Assembly (NCBI GenBank): GCA_030704765.1
Contig: JAUYDD010000044.1
Coordinates: forward strand, 1-18,678
Origin: Nanobdellota archaeon
GTDB taxonomy: Archaea; Nanobdellota; Nanobdellia; Pacearchaeales; GW2011-AR1
Length of the DNA stretch: 18,678 nt
Direction of reading: 5' to 3'
Shown here: piece after piece, positions 6,616-15,780 of the stretch
How the letters are laid out: every line of letters begins with the position of its first letter
Position numbering within the stretch: the first letter of the stretch is position 1
The notes under the pieces: model-generated
What the model was told of the DNA's origin: nothing
Databases searched by the model: none
What the model saw: the letters and a program-made list of their open reading frames with translations, nothing else
Made by a program: the position numbers and the translations under genes

Positions 6616-7493
6616 AATAAACTTGGCCTCCTAGACTTTACTAAACCTAAAAACATTATCTGCATAAATATATCAAAGACAAATAATGTGATAAATATAA
6701 GAATGGTCATATTTTTTGGAAGATTTAATAGAGATGAAAGTATGGTCAAGAATGCCACTGACAAAGCAGGTATTATTACTGCTATTAGCATATATACAAC
6801 AATCAATGGATTCAATTTATTTCCATAGTTCTGTATTTGAATAAGTATTTCTTCATTCAAAGCCCTTATACTGTCTTTTATTACAGCAGACATATCACTT
6901 CCTGAATTAATACCATTGCTTATCTGCCATAAAGTCCTTCTAAAATAATTAGAATTGTTTATTTTTCCCAGATAGTTCAATGCATCTGCTTCAGGTTCTC
7001 CTGCATTGATTTTCTTCACTGCTTTCTTGAACTCCTGACTCAACAATCCATAATCACCATCAGAGATATTTACCATTATATTGAATAAAGGTATTCCTGA
7101 ATTCAGTTGAACATAAATATCCTGCAATGCAGGAAGAAGGTTTTTTTCTAGTTCCCTCTGTTTTCTTGCTATGAAAGTTGATGGATATACAATCTGGCTA
7201 AAACATACAAATAAAGAGAATAATATAGCAATACCAAAACCGAATATATAGAAATTCCCTATATTAAAGAAAATCAAGATTGTGTTTGATATTACAAATA
7301 AAAGAATAAAATTTATTACAAAACTTCTTAAAACAATTCCAAGATATTCTTCTCTTGTGATATTAACTCCTGCACTCTCCAATGTCTCATTTAATTTAGA
7401 ATTTCTTTTATAACGTATCTTTGAGGCAAAATATTTCGATCTTTTCTTAAGTTTTTCTATATCTGAAAAAGTAAAAGGTATCTTGAATATCAT
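6612..7493 (-). CDS. type IV pilus/T2SS platform protein (TadB/TadC-like)
   Basis: A 293-residue partner of the next gene. A charged N-terminus is followed by two membrane helices (about 52-75 and 78-104), a cytoplasmic T2SSF-type domain at about 113-215 (LLPALQDIYVQLNSGIPL and a second half with WQISNGINSGSD) and C-terminal helices at about 228-290. It starts one base after the ATPase stop codon, with AGGGGAA inside the end of the ATPase gene as ribosome site, so the two are translationally coupled. It probably pairs with the product of 5701-6615 to form the membrane platform on which the ATPase acts. Confidence 0.85.
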   Translation of the reverse strand: MIFKIPFTFSDIEKLKKRSKYFASKIRYKRNSKLNETLESAGVNITREEYLGIVLRSFVINFILLFVISNTILIFFNIGNFYIFGFGIAILFSLFVCFSQIVYPSTFIARKQRELEKNLLPALQDIYVQLNSGIPLFNIMVNISDGDYGLLSQEFKKAVKKINAGEPEADALNYLGKINNSNYFRRTLWQISNGINSGSDMSAVIKDSIRALNEEILIQIQNYGNKLNPLIVVYMLIAVIIPALSVAFLTILSSLLNLPKNMTILIFITLFVFDIFMQIMFLGLVKSRRPSLL

Positions 7494-7494
7494 A

Positions 7495-9120
7495 TTATTC
7501 CCCTAAAATAAGTTTAGGATTATCTTCAGAAATAGCTTTCAATAATTCTTGTTTATCAAGGTAGTAGCGATTGATAAGTTTTCCAAAATTATTAAGATCC
7601 CTTATATCATGTTTAATAAGCCATTTAAGTATTTTTCTTTTCTCTTCTAAATTCTTTTCAACCTCTGACATTGTCATTCCAGTGTTTCTTGTTATTTCTT
7701 CAAAAAACTTAGAGTTTTCACTATGTTTTATTATACGGTCTTCTTCAGGAATCCATCTATAGATTATGTTTGCTGTTGCCTTGTTGTCTGTTGCATCAAA
7801 TTCAGCAACCTGAAACACTCTCCTTATACCTCTTCTCCTATCCCTAAACATTATAACATTAAGGTTCACTGCTTTCAATAAGTTAGGGGGTATGCTTAAA
7901 GGAGGATTTGTAAGCCTTGATATTGTCTCAGCAGCGGAATTAGCATGCAATGTAGCATAAACAGAATGTCCTGTATGCATTGCTTCAAACAACACCATTG
8001 CCTCTTCTTTCCTTCTCATCTCTCCTAAGATTATACGGTCTGGACGCATCCTTAATGAGTTTATCAGAAGATCCAACATATCAACCCCACCTTTTCCTTC
8101 TGCATTTGGCAGGCGAGTCACTAATGGAGTCCAGTATAAAAATTTAGGCAGCATAAGTTCTCTTGTGTCTTCGACACTTATTATCCTATGGTTTGGTGGA
8201 ATAAAAGGCATGCAAGCATTTAAAAGAACAGTCTTTCCAGATGCTGTACCGCCAGATATCAAGGCATTCATCTCATATTCAATAGCCAGCCACAATAATA
8301 TAGCTATTTCAATATCACAGGTCTTGGATTTGATAAGATCTATTATTGTATAAGGGTCTCTTGCAAACTTTCTTATTGTTATAGTGTTACCTTTTGTTGA
8401 TATAGGGTATAATATGGAATTGACCCTATCTCCTGTGACAAGATGAGCATCCAATAATGGGCTCAATACATTTATCTGCCTTCCTGCTCTTCTTGCTATT
8501 ATATTTGAATAATTTGATATTTCTTCTTCTCTTTTTATCAGTACATTTGAATTTAACCATCCAAATTTCTTGTGATATACTCTTATAGGCTCTTTTGATG
8601 TTGGAATCACTATCTCTTCTAACAAACTATCATTAACTAAGAATTCTATATCTCCTAGACCGAGCATCTCTTGTATAAGTTTACCAACAAGAAACTCCCT
8701 AGTATCGTCCCTTAAAGTAGGGACTTTAAACCTCAATAATTGAGAAGCATCATTCATAAAACGCCTCTTTATATCTAAAAAGGAATTCTGATCCAATATC
8801 TCTTTCATACCTACTGTTGTTGCTGAAATCAATTCATCCCTTATCTCAGATAACAAAGCTTTTGTAGCTGGACTTATCTTAGGAACATCAAGATCATAAA
8901 TTATCTCCCCGTTTTGTTTTCTTATGCTGACTATAACTTTTGCTTTATCAACTTCAAGTCCATACCTATCAAGGACATCTTTTTCCTTGATTGCAGGATT
9001 TGAATCTAGGTTTATGGTCCTTTTTATGTCTTTTAACTGAGAATTGACATTAGGGTCCTTATTGTCTCCTAGATTCTTGAAATTATATTTCTTTTCTTTA
9101 TTTGAAACTTGCAGTTCCAT
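7495..9120 (-). CDS. pilus assembly ATPase (VirB11/PilB/TadA type)
   Basis: A 541-residue secretion ATPase. Walker A is GGTASGKT (290-297, Lys296), Walker B is RIILGEMR with Glu367, and the histidine box is HTGHSVYATLHA (382-393). Arginines typical of the N-terminal sensing part (RRAGRQIN) come before. A 100-residue N-terminal extension and a C-terminal helical tail of about 80 residues flank the core. It hydrolyses ATP to drive pilin extraction and pilus assembly at the cytoplasmic face. GGTGAT lies just before the start as ribosome site. The two platform proteins follow and a membrane protein precedes it in the same operon. The archaellum motor ArlI belongs to the same family, but no archaellin-type neighbours are seen. 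Confidence 0.95.
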   Translation of the reverse strand: MELQVSNKEKKYNFKNLGDNKDPNVNSQLKDIKRTINLDSNPAIKEKDVLDRYGLEVDKAKVIVSIRKQNGEIIYDLDVPKISPATKALLSEIRDELISATTVGMKEILDQNSFLDIKRRFMNDASQLLRFKVPTLRDDTREFLVGKLIQEMLGLGDIEFLVNDSLLEEIVIPTSKEPIRVYHKKFGWLNSNVLIKREEEISNYSNIIARRAGRQINVLSPLLDAHLVTGDRVNSILYPISTKGNTITIRKFARDPYTIIDLIKSKTCDIEIAILLWLAIEYEMNALISGGTASGKTVLLNACMPFIPPNHRIISVEDTRELMLPKFLYWTPLVTRLPNAEGKGGVDMLDLLINSLRMRPDRIILGEMRRKEEAMVLFEAMHTGHSVYATLHANSAAETISRLTNPPLSIPPNLLKAVNLNVIMFRDRRRGIRRVFQVAEFDATDNKATANIIYRWIPEEDRIIKHSENSKFFEEITRNTGMTMSEVEKNLEEKRKILKWLIKHDIRDLNNFGKLINRYYLDKQELLKAISEDNPKLILGE

Positions 9121-9191
9121 ACATCACCTAATTTATTTTTTCTTATGTTTATTATCTTTTTTATGACCTTCTTTAATTTCTATTTTGTTTA

Positions 9192-9869
9192 TTATCTATA
9201 ATCTATACCTAAAAATTCTTTTTTTGTATCTTCTATTGTAATATCTTCATTCTTAATCTCTTTTTTGTCTTCTTTTGTTTTATCATTGTCATTATTAATT
9301 TCTCTTTCATCCTCAATTTTTGTAGTTTCTTGAGCAGGAACAAACTTGTTTTCATTGTCAATTATCCTTAATATAGGTTCACCAAATCCAGGATATTCTA
9401 TTGTTGCTAAATCTCCAGATTCCAGTATATGAGCCCATTCTAAAGCATTGTCTCTTGATATATCAAATGAACTAGCTATTGTTGAAATCTTAAGTTCTTT
9501 ATCTTTTTTTAAAGTATCATATAAGGTATCCAGATCTGTCTTATTGACCTTGTTATTCCTGTCGTTTAGGACCAGCTTTACAAATAACTTATTTTTTAAT
9601 CTTCTATCTCTTGTTGCTGCATATGTTAGTATTCCAACTATTAATGCCCATTGTACAATAAGAAATATCTTGATACCTACTGACATTGAAGAATAATTAT
9701 CAGAAAGAGTATTTTTCACTGTAAAAAATGTAGTTTTTATTGAAAAACCACTTACTCCTTTATTATAATATTTATAGAAATTATAGAAAAAATATGCTCC
9801 ATTAATTACAACTAATAATAATGCTACTAAGAATACTTTAAAAAATATAGGTTTTCCCTCGTTTTCCAT
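9192..9869 (-). CDS. membrane protein with winged-helix-like domain, pilus operon
   Basis: A 225-residue protein, first in the pilus ATPase operon. Membrane helices are predicted at about 9-31 and 64-83. A domain at about 105-165 (LYDTLKKDKELKISTIASSFDISRDNALEWAHILESGDL, then a short beta hairpin EPILRI) resembles a winged helix. The last 50 residues are rich in Lys, Glu, Asp and Asn and probably disordered. The helix-turn-helix-like part would face the cytoplasm and could bind the ATPase or DNA; neither is shown. A TATA-like CTTTATAAAATT lies about 25 bases upstream, so the operon transcript is probably leaderless. I cannot name a family. Confidence 0.75.
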   Translation of the reverse strand: MENEGKPIFFKVFLVALLLVVINGAYFFYNFYKYYNKGVSGFSIKTTFFTVKNTLSDNYSSMSVGIKIFLIVQWALIVGILTYAATRDRRLKNKLFVKLVLNDRNNKVNKTDLDTLYDTLKKDKELKISTIASSFDISRDNALEWAHILESGDLATIEYPGFGEPILRIIDNENKFVPAQETTKIEDEREINNDNDKTKEDKKEIKNEDITIEDTKKEFLGIDYR

Positions 9870-9919
9870 ATATTAAAGATGATTTTTAATTTTATAAAGT
9901 TATTGATGGTGTTATTAAT

Positions 9920-10068
9920 ATCAAAAAAATTTCCTGAAAAATCGCCTACTCCATCCTGAAGGATGGAGTTTGATCGGCGATTTTTCTGATTCGGAAATTT
10001 TTAGGATGCTCAGAAATTAAAACAAACTAACATCCACATCTTAAAAGATGTGGTTTAATTTCTGACAT
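9920..10068 (+). repeat. modular palindromic repeat, copy 6
   Basis: Same H1c module as copy 3, then TTTTTAGGATGC and a 3' hairpin with arms CAGAAATTAAA/TTTAATTTCTG enclosing CCACATC/GATGTGG, ending TGACAT. It occupies the space between the divergent pilus ATPase and pilin operons. Its last 61 bases match copy 7 with one difference. Confidence 0.95.
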
Positions 10069-10181
10069 TAATATTAATCTTATATAAACTCCCTCTGTAT
10101 ACCTATAATCAACTTTTTTTTGATATTTAAGGCAACTAATAAAATAACAATGTTTATTAATTTAATTTTACATTTTTATAT
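10069..10181 (+). promoter_or_regulatory. promoter region of the pilin operon
   Basis: A T/A-rich element TTTATTAATTTAA (about 10151-10163) lies at TATA-box distance before the start at 10182, giving a near-leaderless operon. No ribosome site or clear operator is visible. A run resembling an inverted repeat start (eight T then GAT, near 10117-10127) is too short to call. Confidence 0.4.
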
Positions 10182-10631
10182 ATGGAAAAAGGCGATAAAA
10201 ATATAAATTTAAACAGGTTTGTAAAAAAAACTTCTCGTGCGCAGGTTGCTATAGAATATATCATCATTGTCTCGTTTGTAATGTTCATCCTAATAGGAGT
10301 GATAGCTACTGCATTTTATTATAGCGGAGGAATCAAAGACAGGATTAAAATAATACAGATCAATAATTTTGCAAATAAAATAATTTCTACATCTGAAACA
10401 ATATATTATTATGGAGACCCATCAAAAGCTACAATATCGGTCTATATTCCTGAAGGAGTAAATAATATAACTGTCACAAGCAATAGCATAGTTATTTCAA
10501 CCTATCTTACAACTGGTCAAGAAATAACAGAGTTCTCTAGTAAAGTCCCATTGACAGGAAGTTTTTCTTTTTCAGCAGGTGTAAAGACATTAAGATTAGA
10601 AGCTTTATCTAATAGTGTCAGGATAAGTTAA
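10182..10631 (+). CDS. class III signal minor pilin
   Basis: A 149-residue protein with a class III prepilin signature: a basic leader ending KKTSRA, then QVAIEYIIIV with Gln at +1 and Glu25 at +5, and a hydrophobic helix to about residue 48. The rest is probably a small beta-rich domain (ATISVYIPEGVNNITVTSN). The residue before the cleavage site is Ala rather than the commoner Gly. It opens a five-gene operon and is followed one base after its stop by another pilin-like gene. It is likely a minor or initiating subunit of the pilus built by the 5701-9869 machine. Confidence 0.85.
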   Translation: MEKGDKNINLNRFVKKTSRAQVAIEYIIIVSFVMFILIGVIATAFYYSGGIKDRIKIIQINNFANKIISTSETIYYYGDPSKATISVYIPEGVNNITVTSNSIVISTYLTTGQEITEFSSKVPLTGSFSFSAGVKTLRLEALSNSVRIS

Positions 10632-10632
10632 A

Positions 10633-11028
10633 ATGAAAAATTATAGGTCACAATCATCAATAGAGTTCATTATCTTGATAGGATTTGTAATGTTCGGATT
10701 CTTGTTGTTTTTCTTATTCATCAATGAAATGGGCGGTCTTAAGAACAAGGAGCATAGAAATCTGGAACTAAAAAACCTAGCTATGTCAATAAAAGATGAA
10801 ATTAGCTTAGCTTCTAAATCTAGTGATGGATATTTTAGACAGTTCTATATTCCAAATAATCTACAAGGCAAAGAAATATCAGTCAATATAACTGGAGAAA
10901 TGGTCTATATAAATACTATAGACCAAAAAGAAGGTATTGCATATCCAGTGCAAGCTGTAAATGGACAACCTATACTAGGAAATAATACTATAAGAAAACA
11001 AGGAGGAGAAATCTATCTTAATCAATGA
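10633..11028 (+). CDS. class III signal minor pilin
   Basis: A 131-residue protein starting MKNYRS followed by QSSIEFIILIGFVMF: Gln7 at +1 and Glu11 at +5 with a hydrophobic helix to about residue 31, as in class III pilins. The residue at -1 is Ser. The C-terminal part is short, polar and probably beta-rich. AGGATAAG before the start may act as a weak ribosome site. Its stop overlaps the next start by 4 bases (ATGA), so the two are translationally coupled. Probably a minor pilin. Confidence 0.85.
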   Translation: MKNYRSQSSIEFIILIGFVMFGFLLFFLFINEMGGLKNKEHRNLELKNLAMSIKDEISLASKSSDGYFRQFYIPNNLQGKEISVNITGEMVYINTIDQKEGIAYPVQAVNGQPILGNNTIRKQGGEIYLNQ

Positions 11029-11609
11029 TGATTAACAAAAGATATTCTATATTTCCAACCTCAAAAAACTCAGGCTCGTGTTTGTTTTTAGATTTTTTAA
11101 ACAAAACATTTCCTAAATCCAAACGCTCGCAAGCCTGGGGGATGGATCTTATAATAGCTGTCATGTTGTTCTTGATGGGAATGATAGTTTTTATGATATA
11201 TACTATAAATAGTTCATCTGAATCAAATGAAGAGATTGCTCAACTTAGTCTTGAAGGAGAACTCATTATGACAAATATATTATCAGAGGGCTATCCTGAT
11301 GATTGGAACAGCAGCAATGTTGTCAATATAGGTATAATAGACAATGAAAAGATCAACCAGACTAAACTAGAAAGGTTCTATGATCTATCTATAAGTAATT
11401 ATGGAAAGACCAAATCTATTTTTGATACAGAATATGATTATTTCTTTGTTGTTGACAATATGACTATAAGGGGATTAGGTGTCGGAGGTATTGGAAAACC
11501 TGGAACAGACATTGATAATCTCAATACCTCTAGTCTATTGAAGATATCCAGATTGACATTATATAATTATAAAGTAAAAAACTCTTATCTATATATATGG
11601 AAGGAATGA
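11025..11609 (+). CDS. prepilin-like membrane-anchored pilus component
   Basis: A 194-residue protein with a long basic leader of about 35 residues ending SKRS, then QAWGMDLIIAVMLFLMGMIVFM, one hydrophobic helix, and an exported domain of about 130 residues with several NxS/T sites. The leader/helix layout resembles a prepilin, but Glu at +5 is missing and an Asp follows at +6, so processing is uncertain. The start overlaps the previous stop by 4 bases. A shorter start inside the leader is possible but none has a better ribosome site. Probably a pseudopilin-like component; the family is not recognised. Confidence 0.7.
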   Translation: MMINKRYSIFPTSKNSGSCLFLDFLNKTFPKSKRSQAWGMDLIIAVMLFLMGMIVFMIYTINSSSESNEEIAQLSLEGELIMTNILSEGYPDDWNSSNVVNIGIIDNEKINQTKLERFYDLSISNYGKTKSIFDTEYDYFFVVDNMTIRGLGVGGIGKPGTDIDNLNTSSLLKISRLTLYNYKVKNSYLYIWKE

Positions 11610-14242
11610 TGAAAAACAAAAGAGGTGCTTTTTTCAGTCTTGATGCATTGATCGCTCTTATTATCATACTCATGACTTTATTGATTGTATTTCCTATAAT
11701 AACATATCCAAAACATGAAACAAAGATAGAAAGTGATATAATAAAAGTTCTTTCAAACATAAAGATTGGGGAGATAGATGATAATTATGTGAAGAATGTA
11801 TTGATTTTCCAAGGAAAGATAGTTGATCCTAATAAGTCAGTATTTGACCAGATAGGTGAGTTCTGCATTGAAGACATTGACTTAGCTATTAGCCTTGCTA
11901 ATTCAACCCTTAATGATATTGATTCAAGAGAAAATTTTGGCATATGGTGCGAGAACAACTTGATATATCTAAAAAACTCAAGTAGTTATGAAGATTCAGA
12001 AAATGTAAGAGTATCTAGAAGGATAATAAGTGGTGTGAATAAAAGTGAAGGAGCTAGTGGATTTTCTGGAAGAGCATTCTTATCCAGCAGTGTGCAGACA
12101 AAATATTTCTATTTTGGAGGATATATGGGTGATGGAAACATCTCTGTATTTGTCAATTATTCAGGAAACTTGAATGAAATTATGATAGAGATTGTTGTAA
12201 ACAAAGATTTTGATGTTTATATAAATGGATTATATTCTGGACATTGGACAAATTCCTCTGATGAATTCACTCCTAAAGAATATGACCTTTCTGCATACAA
12301 ATCTTATTTTAAAGAAGGCAATAATACTTTCAAAATAGTTGGCAACAATACTCATATTACAGGAGGTTTTGTAAGGCTCTTATATTCAAATTCAACTATA
12401 TATGAAGAACCTGACAGATATTATTTTCCTGGTATTGAAGGTATAATAAATCTTTATGATGGTTTTTATTCTCCAGGAACAATAAATAACATGAACATTT
12501 TCCTTCATTATAATTCTAGTTATGTTATGTTCCTCAACATTGGAAATGTGACAGTCTATAATAGCTCTAGTAATGGTCTTGAGACAGAGATAAACCTGAA
12601 CAACAGCTATCTTATGTCAATACTTGATTATAATGATATAAGCAATAAGACTATTCCTATAAGATTAGGTCTTGAAGAAATAATGAGCGGAGGAACAGGT
12701 GGAAATGCTGATGTTGTCCTTATAACTGACCTTTCTGGAAGCATGGATTATACAATGGATGCTGATGTAGGAGGTATAGACAGGAACTGCAGTGACAATA
12801 GTCTATATAACTCTACTACAAAAAGGATATCTCTTGCTAAGTGCCTGGATAAGATGGTCGTAGATCTTATACTTAATTATTCTGGAAACAGATTAGCACT
12901 TTCTGCTTTTTATGCAGATAATAGTCCTCCATATAAAGCCAGGGTCAAAGAAGTTGGACTCACCAATAACATTATTGGATTAAAAAATAATATCTCAAAC
13001 TATTCTGTTGAAGGAGGAACTTGTATATGCTGTGCATTGAATGACGCTTATAAGATATTAAGTGAACAAAGTGATCCATCAAGAAAAAAATTCGTGATTG
13101 TCATGTCAGATGGAATACCTACTCACACATGCCAATCTTCCTCAGGATGTACAGGCACTCGTACAGGACTTCCTGGTGATGAAGGATTATGGCTTGGATT
13201 TGGAGCAGGTTGCTATGGAGGTTCTGATGATTGCAATGTCAATGACTGCAGTTGTGCAAGTCGAAATGCAAACTGGTCTGCTTGCAGATTAAATCAAGGT
13301 CTCAATGCTACTGTAATCTATTCAATAGGTTTCGGGCCTGTAGGTACATGCACCATGGCGAACAATACAATGAGTAATATTGCAAAGTGTGGAGGAGGAA
13401 AATATTATTCAAGTTCTAATGCAAGCATATTAAAAGAATTATATGAGAATGTCTCACAAGAGATAATAAAATTATCATATAGCGAACAAGCTTCAAATGT
13501 ATCTGGATCAGTCTTTACAAAACTTTTTCATGACTCTTATATACAATATAATTTCACTAAAAAACAAGTCCCTTATGGATTGCATATAGCTTTGGAAAAT
13601 AAATTCATTGATAGTTATTATGGAAGTTTTGACATACCTTTGAACTCTACAATTGTAGAAGCTAAAGCTGTTTCATATTCAGGACCAAAATGGACAAAAA
13701 ATGTAAAGATAAACAATGGTTCTATCTATAATCTAAGCTTATATGGAGGTGATTATAGAAAACTTGGAGATCCTTATGCAGTATATATACCTAATAATCT
13801 TATAAAGGATAAGAATAATGTAAGTATAACCCTAGGAATATCACCTGAAAACTACACTAATGGTTCAATAAACAACAAAATAATATATAAAGTTGTAAAG
13901 AATCTGGGCACTTTTTCTGAAGGCATATATAAGAATGCTTTAGGATGCTATTGGAGCGTACAATTCGAAGATAATACAAACCTTACTTTAAACATACCTT
14001 CTAATTATAGTGAAGATAATATATGTTTATATCAACAGGACAATCATGCTATAAATGATCTTGGAGACAGGAATGATGCTATTAACATTGCAGTATACAG
14101 CTTATTCAAACTTCTTGATTTTGATGATAATGGAAAACTTGATTTAAAATTCAATGAACAGAACTTTGATATCAGTTCTTCCCAGATCACAGGTATACCT
14201 TATAGTGAATATATAACAGTTGAGGTGAGGACATGGGATTAA
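11597..14242 (+). CDS. von Willebrand A-domain pilus protein, likely tip adhesin
   Basis: An 881-residue protein that starts with a prepilin-like segment (NKRG, then AFFSLDALIALIIILMTLLIVF). A beta-rich, Asn/Ser-rich region comes next (about 130-370), then a vWA domain (about 372-620) with a complete MIDAS metal site: DLSGS (Asp378-Ser382), Thr475 and Asp505 in MSDG. A loop after the third motif is cysteine-rich (about 515-570) and probably stabilised by disulfides. The C-terminal 250 residues are again Asn/Ser-rich. Bacterial TadG and pilus-tip proteins also combine a pilin-like N-terminus with vWA, so surface binding is likely. The start may be 11606, where ATGA overlaps the previous stop, rather than 11597. 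Confidence 0.85.
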   Translation: MEGMMKNKRGAFFSLDALIALIIILMTLLIVFPIITYPKHETKIESDIIKVLSNIKIGEIDDNYVKNVLIFQGKIVDPNKSVFDQIGEFCIEDIDLAISLANSTLNDIDSRENFGIWCENNLIYLKNSSSYEDSENVRVSRRIISGVNKSEGASGFSGRAFLSSSVQTKYFYFGGYMGDGNISVFVNYSGNLNEIMIEIVVNKDFDVYINGLYSGHWTNSSDEFTPKEYDLSAYKSYFKEGNNTFKIVGNNTHITGGFVRLLYSNSTIYEEPDRYYFPGIEGIINLYDGFYSPGTINNMNIFLHYNSSYVMFLNIGNVTVYNSSSNGLETEINLNNSYLMSILDYNDISNKTIPIRLGLEEIMSGGTGGNADVVLITDLSGSMDYTMDADVGGIDRNCSDNSLYNSTTKRISLAKCLDKMVVDLILNYSGNRLALSAFYADNSPPYKARVKEVGLTNNIIGLKNNISNYSVEGGTCICCALNDAYKILSEQSDPSRKKFVIVMSDGIPTHTCQSSSGCTGTRTGLPGDEGLWLGFGAGCYGGSDDCNVNDCSCASRNANWSACRLNQGLNATVIYSIGFGPVGTCTMANNTMSNIAKCGGGKYYSSSNASILKELYENVSQEIIKLSYSEQASNVSGSVFTKLFHDSYIQYNFTKKQVPYGLHIALENKFIDSYYGSFDIPLNSTIVEAKAVSYSGPKWTKNVKINNGSIYNLSLYGGDYRKLGDPYAVYIPNNLIKDKNNVSITLGISPENYTNGSINNKIIYKVVKNLGTFSEGIYKNALGCYWSVQFEDNTNLTLNIPSNYSEDNICLYQQDNHAINDLGDRNDAINIAVYSLFKLLDFDDNGKLDLKFNEQNFDISSSQITGIPYSEYITVEVRTWD

Positions 14243-15171
14243 AGATAATTATCCATAATAAAAAAGGATTTTTTTTCACAGTATCTGCAATCTTTATACT
14301 TTCATTATTTATATTAGGTTATGGGATATATCAAATGACAAATGATAGGACTCCTATAAACAAGAGAATAGACAGCTTAAATGATTTTATGGCATTCTAT
14401 GAAAAAGACCTTCCAAGACAGATATATATAACAGGCTTTAGATCTATTTTTCTTGCTGAAAAAAGCATTGTAATCACAGGAAACCCAGTTAATAATATCT
14501 CTGCTATGCTTTCAGAAGCTTTTTTCAATGGTACTATGAATGGAGAACATCAAGAGCTTATAGTAGGAGCGAGATTATCAGATTTACAAAGATCCTTATC
14601 ATTAAACTCTAGAATCATGAATTTGAATGGTAGCTTGAATGCACGTTCTATTTCTATAACTCAGGAAGATCCTTGGAATGTTTTAATCACTCTTGATGCT
14701 AATATCTATATCTATGACCTTGAAGGCCTTGCATATATAAATACTACAAAAAATATTACTACTTATATTCCAATAAATAATTTTGAAGATCCTTTATATG
14801 TCATATATACAGGGGGAATTATCACAAACAAGATAAAGAAAACAATATTTTTACCTTTTGTAACAGGTAGTGATGTTACTAATCTTATTAATCATGCAAA
14901 AAATTCATCTTATATAGACTCAACTCTTGCTCCTAGTTTCTTAGATAGAATTGAAGGAAGGATAACTCCGAGCCCTTATGGTATAGAATCTCTAGTAGAT
15001 GCACAAAGATTGTCCTTACAAAGCATTCCAGTAAGGATAACTTCTTGTGTAGATTATATCTATCTTGTAAATAATATTACAACCAGCCATCAAATACAAG
15101 GGATGCCTTCTTGGTTCAGGTTAGATGATGCTCATCTTGATATGTATAATGTTACTGGACTTGTGATATGA
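14233..15171 (+). CDS. prepilin-like exported pilus component
   Basis: A 312-residue protein with a short basic leader (IIIHNKKG), a hydrophobic helix from about 13 to 33 and an exported domain of about 275 residues. Gly12 before FFFTVSAIF looks like a prepilin cleavage site, but no Glu follows at +5. It overlaps the vWA gene by 10 bases and has GAGGTG (14222-14227) as ribosome site, so its translation is coupled to the adhesin. It is the last gene of the operon. The function is unknown; a structural partner of the vWA protein is the simplest guess. Confidence 0.7.
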   Translation: MGLKIIIHNKKGFFFTVSAIFILSLFILGYGIYQMTNDRTPINKRIDSLNDFMAFYEKDLPRQIYITGFRSIFLAEKSIVITGNPVNNISAMLSEAFFNGTMNGEHQELIVGARLSDLQRSLSLNSRIMNLNGSLNARSISITQEDPWNVLITLDANIYIYDLEGLAYINTTKNITTYIPINNFEDPLYVIYTGGIITNKIKKTIFLPFVTGSDVTNLINHAKNSSYIDSTLAPSFLDRIEGRITPSPYGIESLVDAQRLSLQSIPVRITSCVDYIYLVNNITTSHQIQGMPSWFRLDDAHLDMYNVTGLVI

Positions 15172-15182
15172 AAATTTTTGTT

Positions 15183-15342
15183 ATGTCAGAAATTAAACCA
15201 CATCTTTTAAGATGTGGATATTAGTTTGTTTTAATTTCTGAGCATCCTAAAAACAAGGGCCAATCAAACCACACTCGCCAGCAGGCGATTTTTTGCCGTG
15301 GCAAAAAACCTTTAGGGTGTGGTGGCCCATTGTTTTTTTGAT
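15183..15342 (-). repeat. modular palindromic repeat, copy 7
   Basis: On the minus strand: ATCAAAAAA, H1a (the junction form, with TTTTTTGCC/GGCAAAAAA and TCGCC/GGCGA branches), TTTTTAGGATGC, and the same CAGAAATTAAA-type 3' hairpin as copy 6. It starts 11 bases after the stop of the pilin operon. In the direction of that operon it ends in the H1 hairpin followed by seven T residues (15333-15339), which is terminator-like. Confidence 0.95.
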
Positions 15343-15360
15343 AGAAACATCAAGATGAAT

Positions 15361-15780
15361 TCATTTCTTGCAATAGCAACTTCTTTCTTCAGAAACACAA
15401 GTGCCTTCAGGACAATATCCTGTGCAAACTTCATAACCTTCAAAATAAAAACCACAGGGTTTTTGAGTTATATCTGAAGGCAATATTTTTTCTTTTGTTG
15501 TATTTTCATCAGAACCACTGCTTCCTCCTCCGCTACTTCCACCACCTCCAGTTCCAGAGGTTTTTGTTGAGGTCTTAGATCCTGAAGAAGAAAGATTAGA
15601 AAAATTGAAACCAGAATCATCTTTAGAATTCAATAAAGATCCTGATTCTTTGGTATTCTCTTTTTCAGAGTACTTATTATTGTCATTAATATAGGATTTA
15701 TCCTTATTGATAAAATAGTATACTGACACCCCAAATACCACTAATGCTATCAACAGCAATATAACTAAATATCTTACCAT
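15361..15780 (-). CDS. membrane-anchored protein with Gly/Ser linker and six-cysteine domain
   Basis: A 139-residue protein with an N-terminal hydrophobic helix (about 4-24), a polar Ser/Lys/Asn stretch, a Gly/Ser-rich linker (about 75-92), and a C-terminal 32-residue domain with six cysteines (PCGFYFEGYEVC, TGYC, EGTC, RSCYCKK). It is probably exported, with three disulfides in the tail. No family is recognised. A TATA-like CTTTATTATAA lies about 20 bases upstream. It is transcribed towards repeat copy 7 and away from the tRNA. Confidence 0.7.
   Translation of the reverse strand: MVRYLVILLLIALVVFGVSVYYFINKDKSYINDNNKYSEKENTKESGSLLNSKDDSGFNFSNLSSSGSKTSTKTSGTGGGGSSGGGSSGSDENTTKEKILPSDITQKPCGFYFEGYEVCTGYCPEGTCVSEERSCYCKK

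Noticed and set aside
10117..10127. Isolated inverted 5' end of a repeat (T-run then GATATT)
   Set aside because: The match does not extend into any H1 module, and such A/T runs are frequent here.
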